Positions 53,801-64,000 of a stretch of 64,000 nucleotides of DNA are shown here, piece after piece. The notes under the pieces are model-generated. The model did no database searches and was not told the origin of the DNA. It saw only the letters and a program-made list of their open reading frames with translations. This DNA is from Tubiluchus corallicola (lineage: Eukaryota; Priapulida; Priapulimorpha; Priapulimorphida; Tubiluchidae), in contig JAQGDQ010000001.1 of assembly GCA_030141605.1 (NCBI GenBank), positions 2,886,501 through 2,950,500 on the forward strand, in the 5' to 3' direction. The first letter of the stretch is position 1. The number at the start of each line of letters is the position of its first letter. The translations under genes and the position numbers were made by a program.

Positions 53801-54270
53801 TGGAGTGCTTTGTTTTCTTAAATTTTACAAATTAAAAAGAGTAATAAATTTTGTAATTACATAGTATGAATATTTCAGATGTTCTTCGGAGAAGAGATGG
53901 ACAATGTAGCAAAAATTCTAATGGTAGGTGCCATCCATAACATTGCTTTGATGCCACCATTAGATTTTGCTTCTTCTCTAATGTGAATAAATGTGAAAAT
54001 GAACTTTGCTATAACATTCGACAAATATCCATAATATGAAGTACGAAAATTGATAATTATTTAAAGCATTTTAACAAAGCAAGCTTACTGCTAAAAAAAC
54101 GAGAATCAAATTTACCTTGTCACCCTAAAACTGTTAAACAGTAAAAACGATAGCAAGTATGCCACACATGCTTTCAACTAATGTAGTGAATTTCGTTGTT
54201 AGGTTTTGTATTCCAACCAGTTGATGTTACTGTTCCTTTCTCTACTTGGGAACCTGGACTTCAACACTAA
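47855..54270 (+). CDS. CCNB1IP1: CCNB1IP1 / HEI10 RING-type crossover factor, 9 exons
   Basis: Exons 47855-47936, 48955-49014, 50600-50670, 50797-50871, 51963-52077, 52308-52420, 53360-53507, 53879-53923 and 54203-54270 join in phase to 258 residues (human 277). The RING-like N-terminus has Cys8/Cys13, CSHVFCDED at 26-34 and CPAC at 45-48. Next comes MVLAGLKPDIIHEISSRA and LAFWSYQMHQERVYQEY, then a coiled coil ending EKNRQYQKL, and a hydrophilic tail ending WEPGLQH. The family is a SUMO/ubiquitin E3-like protein that designates meiotic crossovers on the synaptonemal complex. The start was chosen because human begins a few residues before the same CNY-KC motif. An in-frame ATG at 47804 would add 17 residues. 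The exon 6 donor (GTTGGT) is weak, with a U12-like GTATCCTATG 4 nt further on that would break the frame. Confidence 0.92.
47937..48954 (+). other. CCNB1IP1: CCNB1IP1 intron 1, U12-type GT-AG
   Basis: The donor is GTATCCTTTTT, and TTTCTTAAC (48933-48941) is a near-perfect U12 branch site with its branch A 14 nt before the final AG. It interrupts the RING between TTCS and HVFC in phase 1. Confidence 0.9.
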
Positions 54271-55915
54271 TCATCCATTGAACACACATCCACAATATGC
54301 TGGACTTTCAAAGTTTGACAGTATTTTATATTTTAGTTGCATTTTTCAGAAATTTATTTTTGGTTTTTGACCAAGCGTGTGTACACATAAGCTTCAGTGT
54401 CAATGTATGTAATTAATTAAACACTATTATTCTTAAATTTTTTAATAGAAAACCATTTAATCATTATTTGTCTGTAAAACTCATTGTAAAAGTTTTGCAC
54501 CTATGGCCACAATTAAACAAAAATACAGTAATTTATGAAGCATAACATATTTATTTGCAAAAACTCACCAAATTTATAAAAATTATCAGAATTTTAGGCA
54601 CTACCCCTACTATCACAGTGCAAGCTATATAAGATGAAAACAACATCCAAAGTTGCAAATCACAAACAGAACTGAAAGAGAATTTATTACAAACTTGTGT
54701 GCAAAGTGTATTATAAAGAAAAACTTCAAAAAAGAATTTGAGCAAAATTTTAGCGCACACAAGTCCACAATTACACACAGCTTTTGATACTTTTACATAC
54801 TTACACATATTCACAAAAAGCATTAGGCATAAATACCTAAAATAAAATCTAAACAGAAGAACAAGTTTGAAAAAAGAAGAGTTCACATTATAGTACACAT
54901 TTAAAGAGAGCTATAAATACTACAAAGAATATTTGTATGCCTCTACAAAATTTACAGTGTACTTACACAATAAGTAAATAAGCATTTAACCTAGAAATTA
55001 CACCTTGTCAGGCAGTTTTATACTAGATCATTTACTTATAAGATCTCTGTAAATCACTGGCCTAGCAATATGATAAACTACAATCTGAGCTACTGTCAAC
55101 TTTATGACATTTAAGTAAACACATTAATTTTATTTACATTTACCACTGATTTATTTTTCATAGACTACATTAGTCATCAGTGTAATTCTTTGTAAAGTAC
55201 AGAGTCTTTAAAACTTAGGACTCTAAAACTTAAGAAAATTCACAATTGTTTTGCAATATTTGAAAAAAGCTGCACAAACATTACATAAAAAAAGAACCAA
55301 GGCACTAAACAACTTTATGGCAAGGATAGATGAGCTCAAATGCTTTACTTCCTTCTAATTTATATTTGAGATTATTAATCACCATGTTTGTACTATTATA
55401 TTATCTAATGTTTTGTCTTTTGTATATTGTCTTAGCTCTACTGTAGCCAACACATTAAGTAGCTAAGAAATAGAAAAATAGGTCACCAAAATTTGCTGTT
55501 TCTTGAACTTAGATGCCTATATTAATATCTCAAAAGCTGAGATTAATGCACCAGTTGAGAGAAGTTTACAAATATCCAAATTGTGTATAAAAATGCATTA
55601 AAAACAACACTGTCTGGGAAAAGAGTCTTTTGTAATTGAAAGCTGCTTGAGAAATGCACGAGTAATATGGTATTCACACTCTTCACAATTCTAATGAAAA
55701 AACGGCTTTACTTTGCATATTGCTAGTGACTAACTTGTGAAATAAAATGTGTAATTCACAAGTAGCACAGTGGAACTGCAAGTACTTATATTGCAACAGT
55801 AAACAGGATCAAAAGTTCTTAAAAAAATTTTGAATTCTTACAATATAATTTAATTTCTTATTATCTTACAAAACAAGAACAAATTTCACAAACCCTCATG
55901 CATCAAAGGTTGCCA
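54271..55915. other. Convergent 3' flanks of CCNB1IP1 and the receptor gene
   Basis: This 1.6-kb AT-rich gap lies between two facing stop codons and probably contains both 3' untranslated regions. A minus-strand hydrophobic 115-codon frame at 54551-54898 looks like chance AT-rich sequence. Nothing else was seen. Confidence 0.4.
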
Positions 55916-58900
55916 TCAAAGAGCTGTTCTTTCATCAAATACGACAACAGCATCGTTAGTAATTAGACTCTCCGTGTCTTGTGTCGGGAAATCCTCTGGT
56001 GTTGAAGCTTTTATGCGTTTCACAGCGATCGCATCTGCACTGGGCCCCATCATACGACTTGTATGTAACATCTAGATGAGTTTATTATGTAATAGGGTTA
56101 TTATGGCTCAAGTTACATTGCTCATTTTTCCTTGATTTTCTAATGGCAAAGGGTTTGATAAAGTTGAGGTTATAAATGAAAATTTCATGTCATATTAAGC
56201 ACTTCACTGCCTGTTTGACGAGAATATCCCTTCATAGAAATGCTATTCTGACTGACCTATATGACGAAACTGTACTGTCAAGCTTAATATGCAGATTAAC
56301 TGACACACACAAGTTAACTAGGAAATTAACTGAAGCTTGTGCCAATAGCAATGGTTTCTGCACATCCTACACACATTTCGTGAATAAGGCAACTGAAAAT
56401 AAACTGGTGTTGTTCTCTGTTGGGCCAAAAAATTAATATATAGGCCACACTTGCAAAAATGATTGCTGTTATTACTGAATATGCACTGTAGTCTGCTGTA
56501 ATAATAATAAATAATAATAAAATTTGGATTAACAATTAAAATAAGCTCAAGTGTTTTTTCGCCGACTGTAAATAACAAATCTACACCTACATAACAGAGA
56601 CTATTATTCCCCCCCCCCCTTTCACCCTAAATACCACACACCAGACAGGGCAACAGCAGGTACCATTTTTAAAGTTTCTGGAGTGACCCGGCCACTATAT
56701 CGAACCCACGACCACCGCCGCCAGACAGAAAGCGGATGTGCTACCACTAGACTAAGCCATCTGGACTGTGTCATAACTTTTGTTTTTTCTACCCTAAATT
56801 TTGCAAGACGTTTGGCTTATACCACAAAAAACAAAGCTATTTTTTAAATAATAGAATGAAGCCAGGGTTAACGAACCGTGATGGTGAAAAGCACCAGTGG
56901 TGGGAGCACTGGAAATGATGAGAAATGTCAACAGCTATGGGTATGGCAATGATAGTTGTGATAGTGGTGGTCGACAGCACCTGGGGCCGGGGTGGCGGCA
57001 CAGGAAATTGAGAAATGTCAACAGCTATGGGTATGGCAATGATAGTTGTGATAGTGGTGGTCGACAGCACCTGGGGCCGGGGTGGCGGCACAGGAAATTG
57101 AGAAATGTCAACAGCTATGGGTATGGCAATGATAGTTGTGATAGTGGTGGTCGACAGCACCCGGGGCCGGGGTGGCGGCACAGGAAATGATGAAAAATGT
57201 CAACAGCTATGGGTATGGCAATGATAGTTGTGATAGTAAAAAACTAATGGTGATGTAGTTAAGTTGCAGTAATCTGTAGTAGTATCTCTAGCAATAGCAA
57301 CTTAAAATATTCCTTCCTGGAAAAAAAGGAAATATAGCAACTTTCTTTTCTTAAAATATTCCCCTACAAAATTGTATATAGAGAAGAGGTTAATCTAATC
57401 TAAACAGTCTAAATTGACTTTGCACTCACTAGACCATATTTAAAAAAATATGCTAAAATATTCAGTAGTTGCATGTGAACACATTATAAAAACAATTAAA
57501 TTACTCTCTCAAAAAAATAAAGTTACTCATCTTCAAATTCCCCACACTGCAACTGCTAAGAAAGCAAATCAGGTAGCAGCAAATGTAGAGTAAAATTAAT
57601 GGAATGGCTCATCAGTAAATCTGGTTTCAGTTAGTAATATATGTCGCATTTTTTGCCCAATCACAATAACAAACTATACAGCACACACGGTGGATTCAAC
57701 ACTAGAGATCACTTTATCTACAATACAATACAATAGCGCATCATAACTCCTTTTATGGGGTTTCTGTATAGATGGACCACTTTTCATCATGATAAAAATT
57801 TGTTAACTATAAATTAACTTGCGATCACGTTTTTTATTGTGATGAGCATTGCTTGACCTTCAGTGTTGAAACTTAACTGAAATCCTAAACCTCATCACAC
57901 TCTACTATTCATACAGTTCAGAAATGTGAATTGTAAAAACCACTTACAGACAATGGCCGCTCCTTTATTTCTGCTTCTGCATTACCCACTTCACTGTCAG
58001 ACGATTCGATGTATGACCAAGGAATTGTACCTCCTTGTTTCTGAGCATGTCCTGGTTATTATAAAAGCAAAAAACTCAAATGGCACATTAACTTTGCTGA
58101 GAAAGAAGCAAATCGTCTATAGTGCCACGTTAAATCGAAATGTATAAAAATGACCTCATAATCACCTGTCATGCCAATGTGTTTTGGAGCAGAAATATTT
58201 TTGATGCGAGCTCCATGTACTCTTCTCAACATAGGAGGAGATGCGTCAGATACATCATATAGTGGTTCCACCCGATCGACCTAGGCAAACAGTTATAAAA
58301 AGTGTCTTTGTAATAGCATTGAATTTGGATTTCAATAATTTTCATTTAAGAAATAAATTTGTAGAACAAAGACAAAAATGTAACTTTCCAAATTTAGCCA
58401 TAGCTGCTAAAATAAAAAATGTAACAAAGCCAGTTGTCTCTAAATTTTTGACAAAAGATATGTGATGCTGTTTGGCCTTAAAGAAAAGCTTGCAGCTCTC
58501 AAGACTCAGGCATCCAGTTTTAGATGTTAAAAGTAATAATATTACATTAAAAATGGGTAGCTGCCATGAAATACGCTGAGATCCAGTTTGATTATAAAGT
58601 TTTGCAATCTTGTAGACTACATTATTGAGAAAATGAAGCAGAAAATGACATTTTTTGGTAGAATTTCCTATGTCAGACACGTCGAATGGCTCATACTTTA
58701 TTTTGCTGTACTAGTGCTGCCCAGTCAGCTCTATCATTTTCATTTTCAGGTTCAATAGTATGGAATTCCTGCTCACAAATTATAAATCATTAAGACAAAA
58801 CACAAAAAAAAATCTACAGTAATTATTTTGATTGATTTTAAATCGTGAGAGAATTTGTTAATCAGATTTTTATTTTATGTGTTTTTGCCTTTATAATTAT

Positions 58901-61900
58901 TATATTTTATACTTGTATAGAAAGTTTAAATTTGTTGCCACAGGACCTCATTGTAAAGAGGTATGCTGAGCTTAATGAATTCATTCTGTATAAATATTTT
59001 CTAATAGATAAATAACATTAGACCTACTTTTTCTGCTGCATGTGGGATACTCGATTTCTGTTTAGGTGCCGTTTGTGTTCCTACATTTCTTTGGGCGAGA
59101 TCTGGTGAACGAGTTAGCTCTAAGAATCGCTGCAACTGTGACTCTTTAGATAGAGGTGGTGGCAAGGTGTATGCAGAACTAGGTCCAGATAAACTAGAAA
59201 AAATCCAGAAATAATTGCAAATCTTGTCATTTCTTGCAGTACTTAGTGCCTACATACATACAACATTTAAGAAAGGTATTTTACAAAGAAAGCAATGTGG
59301 TGTTTCACTGTGGATATAACTAGTTCAAGCTGAAGCCATATAGCAGTACTCAACTAAACTAAAGTATAATTACATCAGGTTATAATTTTGCACAATAAAG
59401 CTATAACTGCTTATTAGGTTAGCTACACTACAGGGGTAGTTATCTTAGTATTCATAAACACGCATGGCAGTACAACTGTATTCTGCTGCTTACACCAATA
59501 AAATGTACTTAGCTTACTAGGGTGTAGCCACCCTACAACAGATATAACTACTTTACAATGTAAACAATATAGGCTAATAGGTGCAATGCCACTATACCGT
59601 TTGACATCTGTTGTATGACTTTTATCTTTGTCCATAGTATCTATTATACCACTTCCCCAGTTAGTGTGCCCATAGTCATACTTTCGTTGTGGCACAGCTA
59701 GAAAAACAAAATCGATGCGTTGCATACAGAGTTGATGAACAACTTAAACTAAACATTACCATGTCGTACAAAGGTTTATTTTAACGTTGATAACACTTCA
59801 AACTACATGTATTCCACAAATTTATGCATACAGGTGTACTATATATAATAAGAAGTCATTCCTATTCTCGCTCCTCTTCTGAGTGTTTATACTCTAAATG
59901 TGCTGGGAACACACAAATGCTTTATTGCCTGTAACATTACAACTAAGCAAACAGAATATAGCAAATAGTTGCCAGTGACACTTTAATTGCTGTAGTGCAT
60001 ACTTCAGTGATCACACAAGCAATTACTGACAAAAATACATAGTTTACAACCACACTAACAATTAGCTTGACTAAGTTAATTAAACATAAATGTGTAACAA
60101 GTCAATAATTAACATGCTTAGCAAGTTGGGTATATATATAACAGAAATCATAAAAATGAAAAATAAAAAATCTATTTATTCCATAAGGTTGAAATACATG
60201 TGGCAAACTTTTGGGTAAGAATTACAAGAATAAAGACTGATGAAAGTTGCAAAATATTTCGAATGTTGCTGGAAGGCAAATGCCAATGTCATATTAACAT
60301 AAATAGCTTTTACAAATAAAACCAAGGAACATTTCGAAAGTTTTATAACCCAAGCGATATTTTTGCTACCATACTTAAAGGTTAAGAAAACTCTTTACTT
60401 ACAAAGAGCTAAAAAGGTTGTCTTGAAATTTTGTATCGCCTACATACTATCATACCATCAGTAATGCTGTACAAAACTTGAAGATTTAAGCTCCTGCGAT
60501 GATCATCAGACACAGACATTTTGACGAAAGTCATTTGAAACAAGTTTAGATAACATTGAGGAAAGTTTGAAAAAATAATCAGAGCATTCGCAAAACACAC
60601 TTTACTAACAAAGCAAAAGTAAACATTACTGTATCTTATCAATAAAACTGATAATATATTCTTTGGTGCACACTGGGATAGTGAGACAGAGACATTTTTT
60701 CCAGCTGGCATGAACACATAAAATTATCAAGAATTTTCTTTTTCAGTTACATGTCTTTCAAGCTGGTAAACATAATGCTAAATAATATAACTACGTGTGG
60801 AAAGTTTTTTGAGCCATGCTTTAAAATTCTCTTTTCTTCCCATTTAAGTGGTACTTTACAGATATTTTTATATGACACACATCTGCTCTTTGTGATCTTT
60901 CATTCAATCAATTTAAAACTAATTAACTAAGCAGCTTTAATTAATAAATTAGGAAATTGCTACAAGCATTCTACAAACTTTTATTTATACAACCTAAACA
61001 ATTATTCCATTCATTTTCAACTCAATCGGCTAAATACTTTGGATATAAACAATATTAATTAAACAGCTCAAATTAACTAATGAGTTGCTACATTTTTTGT
61101 TTTATAAGAAGGAGATCTTAACTAATCATCCTACCAAATTTCAAGTCAATTGGAAAAATACTTTTGAAAGCAACCAAATAAATACTTTTAGAGTTGAAAA
61201 AAGGGTGAATAGCCAGATTTTCTTCTAAAGACCAGAGCTAATGCTCAAGAATTCCTTACACAAAATGCAGTTATAATAAAAATATGCATAAATTATTGAC
61301 ACCAAGAATTAGAATAGGAATAAGAATAAGAAGACTAGAACAAAGAATTAAAAATGTGGGTTATAAAAACATTTCTCAAATTGGGAAAAGAAAAATTTTT
61401 ACATTAAAAAACACTTTCATTTTTATTTAGCAGTTGGACAAATAAATTAAGACTAAAAACATCTAGTTTGACAATAAACAACACTGGTAAAACAGATCAA
61501 TCAAAATAAAACAAGTAAAGACATCACTAGAAACATATTAAGTGAACAATGCAAGTGTTTTATGATATTAAAGTTGTTACCCCTTTCCGATGGCAAATAT
61601 CGACACTTCCAGCAGCACACCATGATTAATGAAATTAATAAAATCAGTACCGAAAGACCACCACCTGCAGGAATCAGAGAAAAATATAACAATGTACGTT
61701 AACTATAAATGCTGTTTACCTTAAAATACAGAAATCTACAGAAGATCATATAATTTAATGCCCCAGCAGTACAATCTTGTTGTAAAATATGTACCTATTA
61801 AGATAGGGTAGATTCCAACAGGTAATTTTGCAACTGATGTAAGAACAGCTAATGTGCTGTTCTCCCTTGAAATGTATGTCACATCTGTTGTATTATTTAG

Positions 61901-63426
61901 CATGGAACTAACATCCACACTATCAATTTCAGGTTTTACTTCCATGCTTGTTGCAATCATCGCCAATGTTGTAAAAGTAGGCAAGGTTGGTGCTGGTTGC
62001 TTGACTAAAAATAGAAAATGTGTAACAAATAAAATATGTTATCAATCCTCGTATATAGCTGCGCAACAAAAACAAAGGCAAATGTTACTAGTATGCTATC
62101 TCTTACAAACCCAATTACATTATTGGCAATAGCACTGATACAGCTCCAAATCAAAACAAATAGTCACAAATTCAAAAGGTTGCTTGTATTGGCAAAAAGT
62201 GGTTCTAACTGCAAATTTAGATGCTGCTGAAAGAAAAATGCATTTTAATTTTAAAAAATCTCTTACCAACAATTCCACTTTTACTCGTAGGAGAACCAAC
62301 ACCTGCAGAATTCACGGCTGCTACAGTAACTGCATATAGTCTTCCAGGCTCCAAATCGTGCAGCAAGATAGAAGTACTGTCCGTTTTCAAATAATGAACT
62401 TCCCTTTTTGCACGAGAAGCCGGGGGATGAGAAAAGCTGAAACTTGATGGGATTAGTGGCAAATGTACCGCCGAACTTTCAGTTTTTCCAAAGTTCTCTG
62501 CTGTATCTTGTTGATGGTAGGGATGGGTCTTTGTCATATCCGTGACATTTTGTAATAACCAAGATGGATAGGAATACAGCTGTTGAAGAATATATGTTGT
62601 GGACTCGTTGTAACCAGCATATGCTACAACATATCCATTTATTATACCATTTGGTTTCTGAGGTGGTTTCCAAGAAATAAGAATAGCTAAGCTAGATGGT
62701 GAAACCACTAAGACATCTGCCACTGGGCCAGCAAATGTCTCTGGAGTTTTCACTTTTACTGGATCACTAGCTGGACCGAAACCATTTGGAACTTGAGTAG
62801 TAAATGCTGATATTTTCACTTCATATGTTGTCCAAGGTTCAAGTGACCTAAAACAGAAGCAGTAATATTACTACTCAAAAATCATCTATGTTTATGTAAG
62901 ATCAAGATTATGCTATAAGCTCAGAGCATTAGCTGTCTGTATTTTTACTTGTCTACCTGTAATTCAACATCAGCAGATTTCAAAACAAAAATTAAGTGTC
63001 ACATTTATGTGTTACATTTGACTAGGGGAAATAGATGCAGTAATCTTACTATTCAAAAATCAAAAATTATCTATTTTGATATGAAATAAAGGTTATGCTA
63101 TAATCAGAGCATTAGGCTGTCTAGCTGTCTTATACAACACCAGCAAATTTCAGAACAAAAATTAAGTGATGCATTTACATACATTACATTTGACAAGGGG
63201 ACTAAGACAATCAGTATGTATTTGCCTCACTTTAAATGTTATTTCAAGCAGTCTATACTTACGATAGCATGGCTGTGAAATCGAAAGAATTGCCTGCACT
63301 CTGCTTCTGAATATTTGTCTGTAAATACATCTGTCCACCATCTTTGTCGCCCTGCTTGCGAAATTCCACAACATATCCGTGTATCTCGCTGTTTCTCTCT
63401 AATGGATTTATGGGATTCCAAATGAC
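55916..63426 (-). CDS. Fibronectin type III single-pass transmembrane receptor, 3' ten exons (N-terminus not in window)
   Basis: Exons in coding order: 63263-63426, 62267-62847, 61795-62004, 61581-61664, 59598-59697, 59028-59193, 58697-58768, 58166-58280, 57948-58051, 55916-56071. They join in phase to 583 residues. Two FN3 modules are visible: VIWNPINPLERNSEIHGYVV to LEPWTTYEVKISAF, then LAILISWKPPQKPNGIINGY to LEPGRLYAVTVAAVNSAGVG. The second has a long insert containing ASRAKREVHYL, a furin-type R-x-K-R site. A membrane-proximal stalk is followed by a span at about 312-336 (LSVLILLISLIMVCCW). About 245 cytoplasmic residues without a kinase or phosphatase domain end in VVFDERTAL, which fits a class I PDZ ligand. 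It resembles adhesion or guidance receptors of the DCC/neogenin/sidekick kind in layout, but no specific family can be claimed. Upstream exons must lie beyond 63426, probably past the window end. Confidence 0.82.
56609..56768 (-). mobile_element. tRNA-derived SINE
   Basis: On the minus strand, TGGCTTAGTCTAGTGG (56744-56759) is a good box A and GTGGGTTCGAT (56699-56709) a good box B, spaced as in a tRNA gene. The acceptor and T stems do not pair, so this is a SINE head and not a working tRNA. The element-like tail continues to a run of ten C (G on the minus strand) at 56610-56620. It sits in the last intron of the receptor gene. Confidence 0.65.
56911..57237. repeat. 90-bp minisatellite, about 3.5 copies
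   Basis: Units begin at 56921, 57011 and 57101 (AGAAATGTCAACAGCTATGG), with a partial copy from about 57192. The copies are nearly identical. The GC-rich part (CCTGGGGCCGGGGTGGCGG) contrasts with the AT-rich intron. The period is a multiple of three, so both strands show repeating open frames; these are not taken as genes. It is intronic in the receptor gene. Confidence 0.93.
60410..60770. repeat. Dispersed repeat, copy 2 of 2
   Basis: It aligns with 16125-16510 over about 370 bp in the same orientation, diverged with small gaps. It lies in the receptor gene intron that precedes the exon at 59598-59697. Confidence 0.65.
62859..63200. repeat. Tandem duplication of a ~165-bp intron segment
   Basis: Copy 1 is 62859-63028 and copy 2 is 63037-63200. 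Both run from GCAGTAAT-TTACTA-TCAAAAATC through GGTTATGCTATAA-type sequence and CAGAGCATTAG to ACATTTGAC-AGGGG. They are moderately diverged and lie between the two FN3 exons of the receptor gene. Confidence 0.75.
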
Positions 63427-64000
63427 CTAAACATCAATGACAATGCCATAGCACAAACCACTTTTAAGGAGATAATATTAGTAGCCCCTACTCTCAAGTA
63501 CCTAATGATTTGTAAGGGGTAAATACTGCAAAAAATAATGAAATGTTAGATGAACGTGTAACTTTAATGGGAGACGTGTCGTCTGCGTGAAACGTAAACT
63601 GACTGGTTTTACATGAAGGGTACCTTGCAGCACCTGCGAAAATTTTGAGCTTTTGTGTCTACAGTCACTCTAGAGAATTTTGAATAAGCTAGACTAACTG
63701 ATGGTGCAAATGAAACTGTTAAATACATTGTGAATAATTCACTCAATTATACTTTTTGCTTTCACTATTTTAGGTTGCACTGTATCAGCATGGCCGTATT
63801 GGACTGCACTCTGTACAGTAGGAATGACTGATCCCTCCTACGCATATAACAGCCTTAGTTGTTAAACAAATACAGTTGCTCCTTAACATGTAGGAGCACT
63901 GACCCGTTTGGCAATCCATCATAACATACCTTGCCTCCTTCAGGTTCGAGGCAAGTGGTCTACCTAAAGCCTAAAAACCATTTTATCGCCAATTCTGAAT
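63427..64000. other. Intron or upstream part of the receptor gene
   Basis: The exon at 63263-63426 starts after an acceptor, so this stretch is the 3' part of its upstream intron. No further FN3-coding exon was seen before the window ends. Confidence 0.5.

Noticed and set aside
54551-54898. 115-codon hydrophobic minus-strand frame
   Set aside because: Phe/Cys/Val-rich translation of AT-rich DNA in the convergent 3' flanks, without gene signals.
56837-57190. Repeat protein on either strand with 30-residue units
   Set aside because: Arises because the minisatellite period (90 bp) is a multiple of three. It lies inside an intron and lacks splice or start support.

Overview
This is eukaryotic, animal-type nuclear DNA: AT-rich, intron-rich, with no operons and many simple repeats and decayed transposons. 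Five recognisable animal genes and one transmembrane receptor could be rebuilt exon by exon. In each, splice sites and reading phase close exactly across every junction listed. The organism looks like a non-vertebrate metazoan that keeps ancestral introns and a working minor (U12) spliceosome. I cannot name the phylum.

Layout. 1-1.9 kb: a small non-autonomous hAT-type element, then a probable last exon of an unidentified plus-strand gene. 3.3-4.3 kb: a LINE reverse-transcriptase fragment (minus). 4.8-15.6 kb: EIF2A (minus, 15 exons), with two adjacent U12-type introns, one of them AT-AC. 16.1-17.9 kb: a dispersed repeat and a decayed LINE (plus). 22.3-25.1 kb: TXNDC15 (plus, 3 exons). 25.9-28.4 kb: two direct copies of a ~960 bp pogo/Tigger-like element. 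33.6-47.6 kb: GORAB (minus, 6 exons). Intron 4 of GORAB holds a complete GT10 alpha-1,3-fucosyltransferase gene on the opposite strand (35.8-37.7 kb, 3 exons). 47.9-54.3 kb: CCNB1IP1/HEI10 (plus, 9 exons), head-to-head with GORAB 220 bp away; its first intron is U12-type. 55.9-63.4 kb: the 3' part of a fibronectin-III transmembrane receptor gene (minus, 10 exons seen, N-terminus not in the window).

The genes do not form one pathway. EIF2A is a translation factor, TXNDC15 an ER/ciliary thioredoxin-like membrane protein, HEI10 a meiotic crossover factor, and the receptor a cell-surface protein. The one suggestive link is that a Golgi glycosyltransferase gene sits inside the gene for a trans-Golgi factor. 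No bacterial-type system, CRISPR array or prophage is present. The most notable signals are the three minor-spliceosome introns among about 40 reconstructed introns, and the nested fucosyltransferase.
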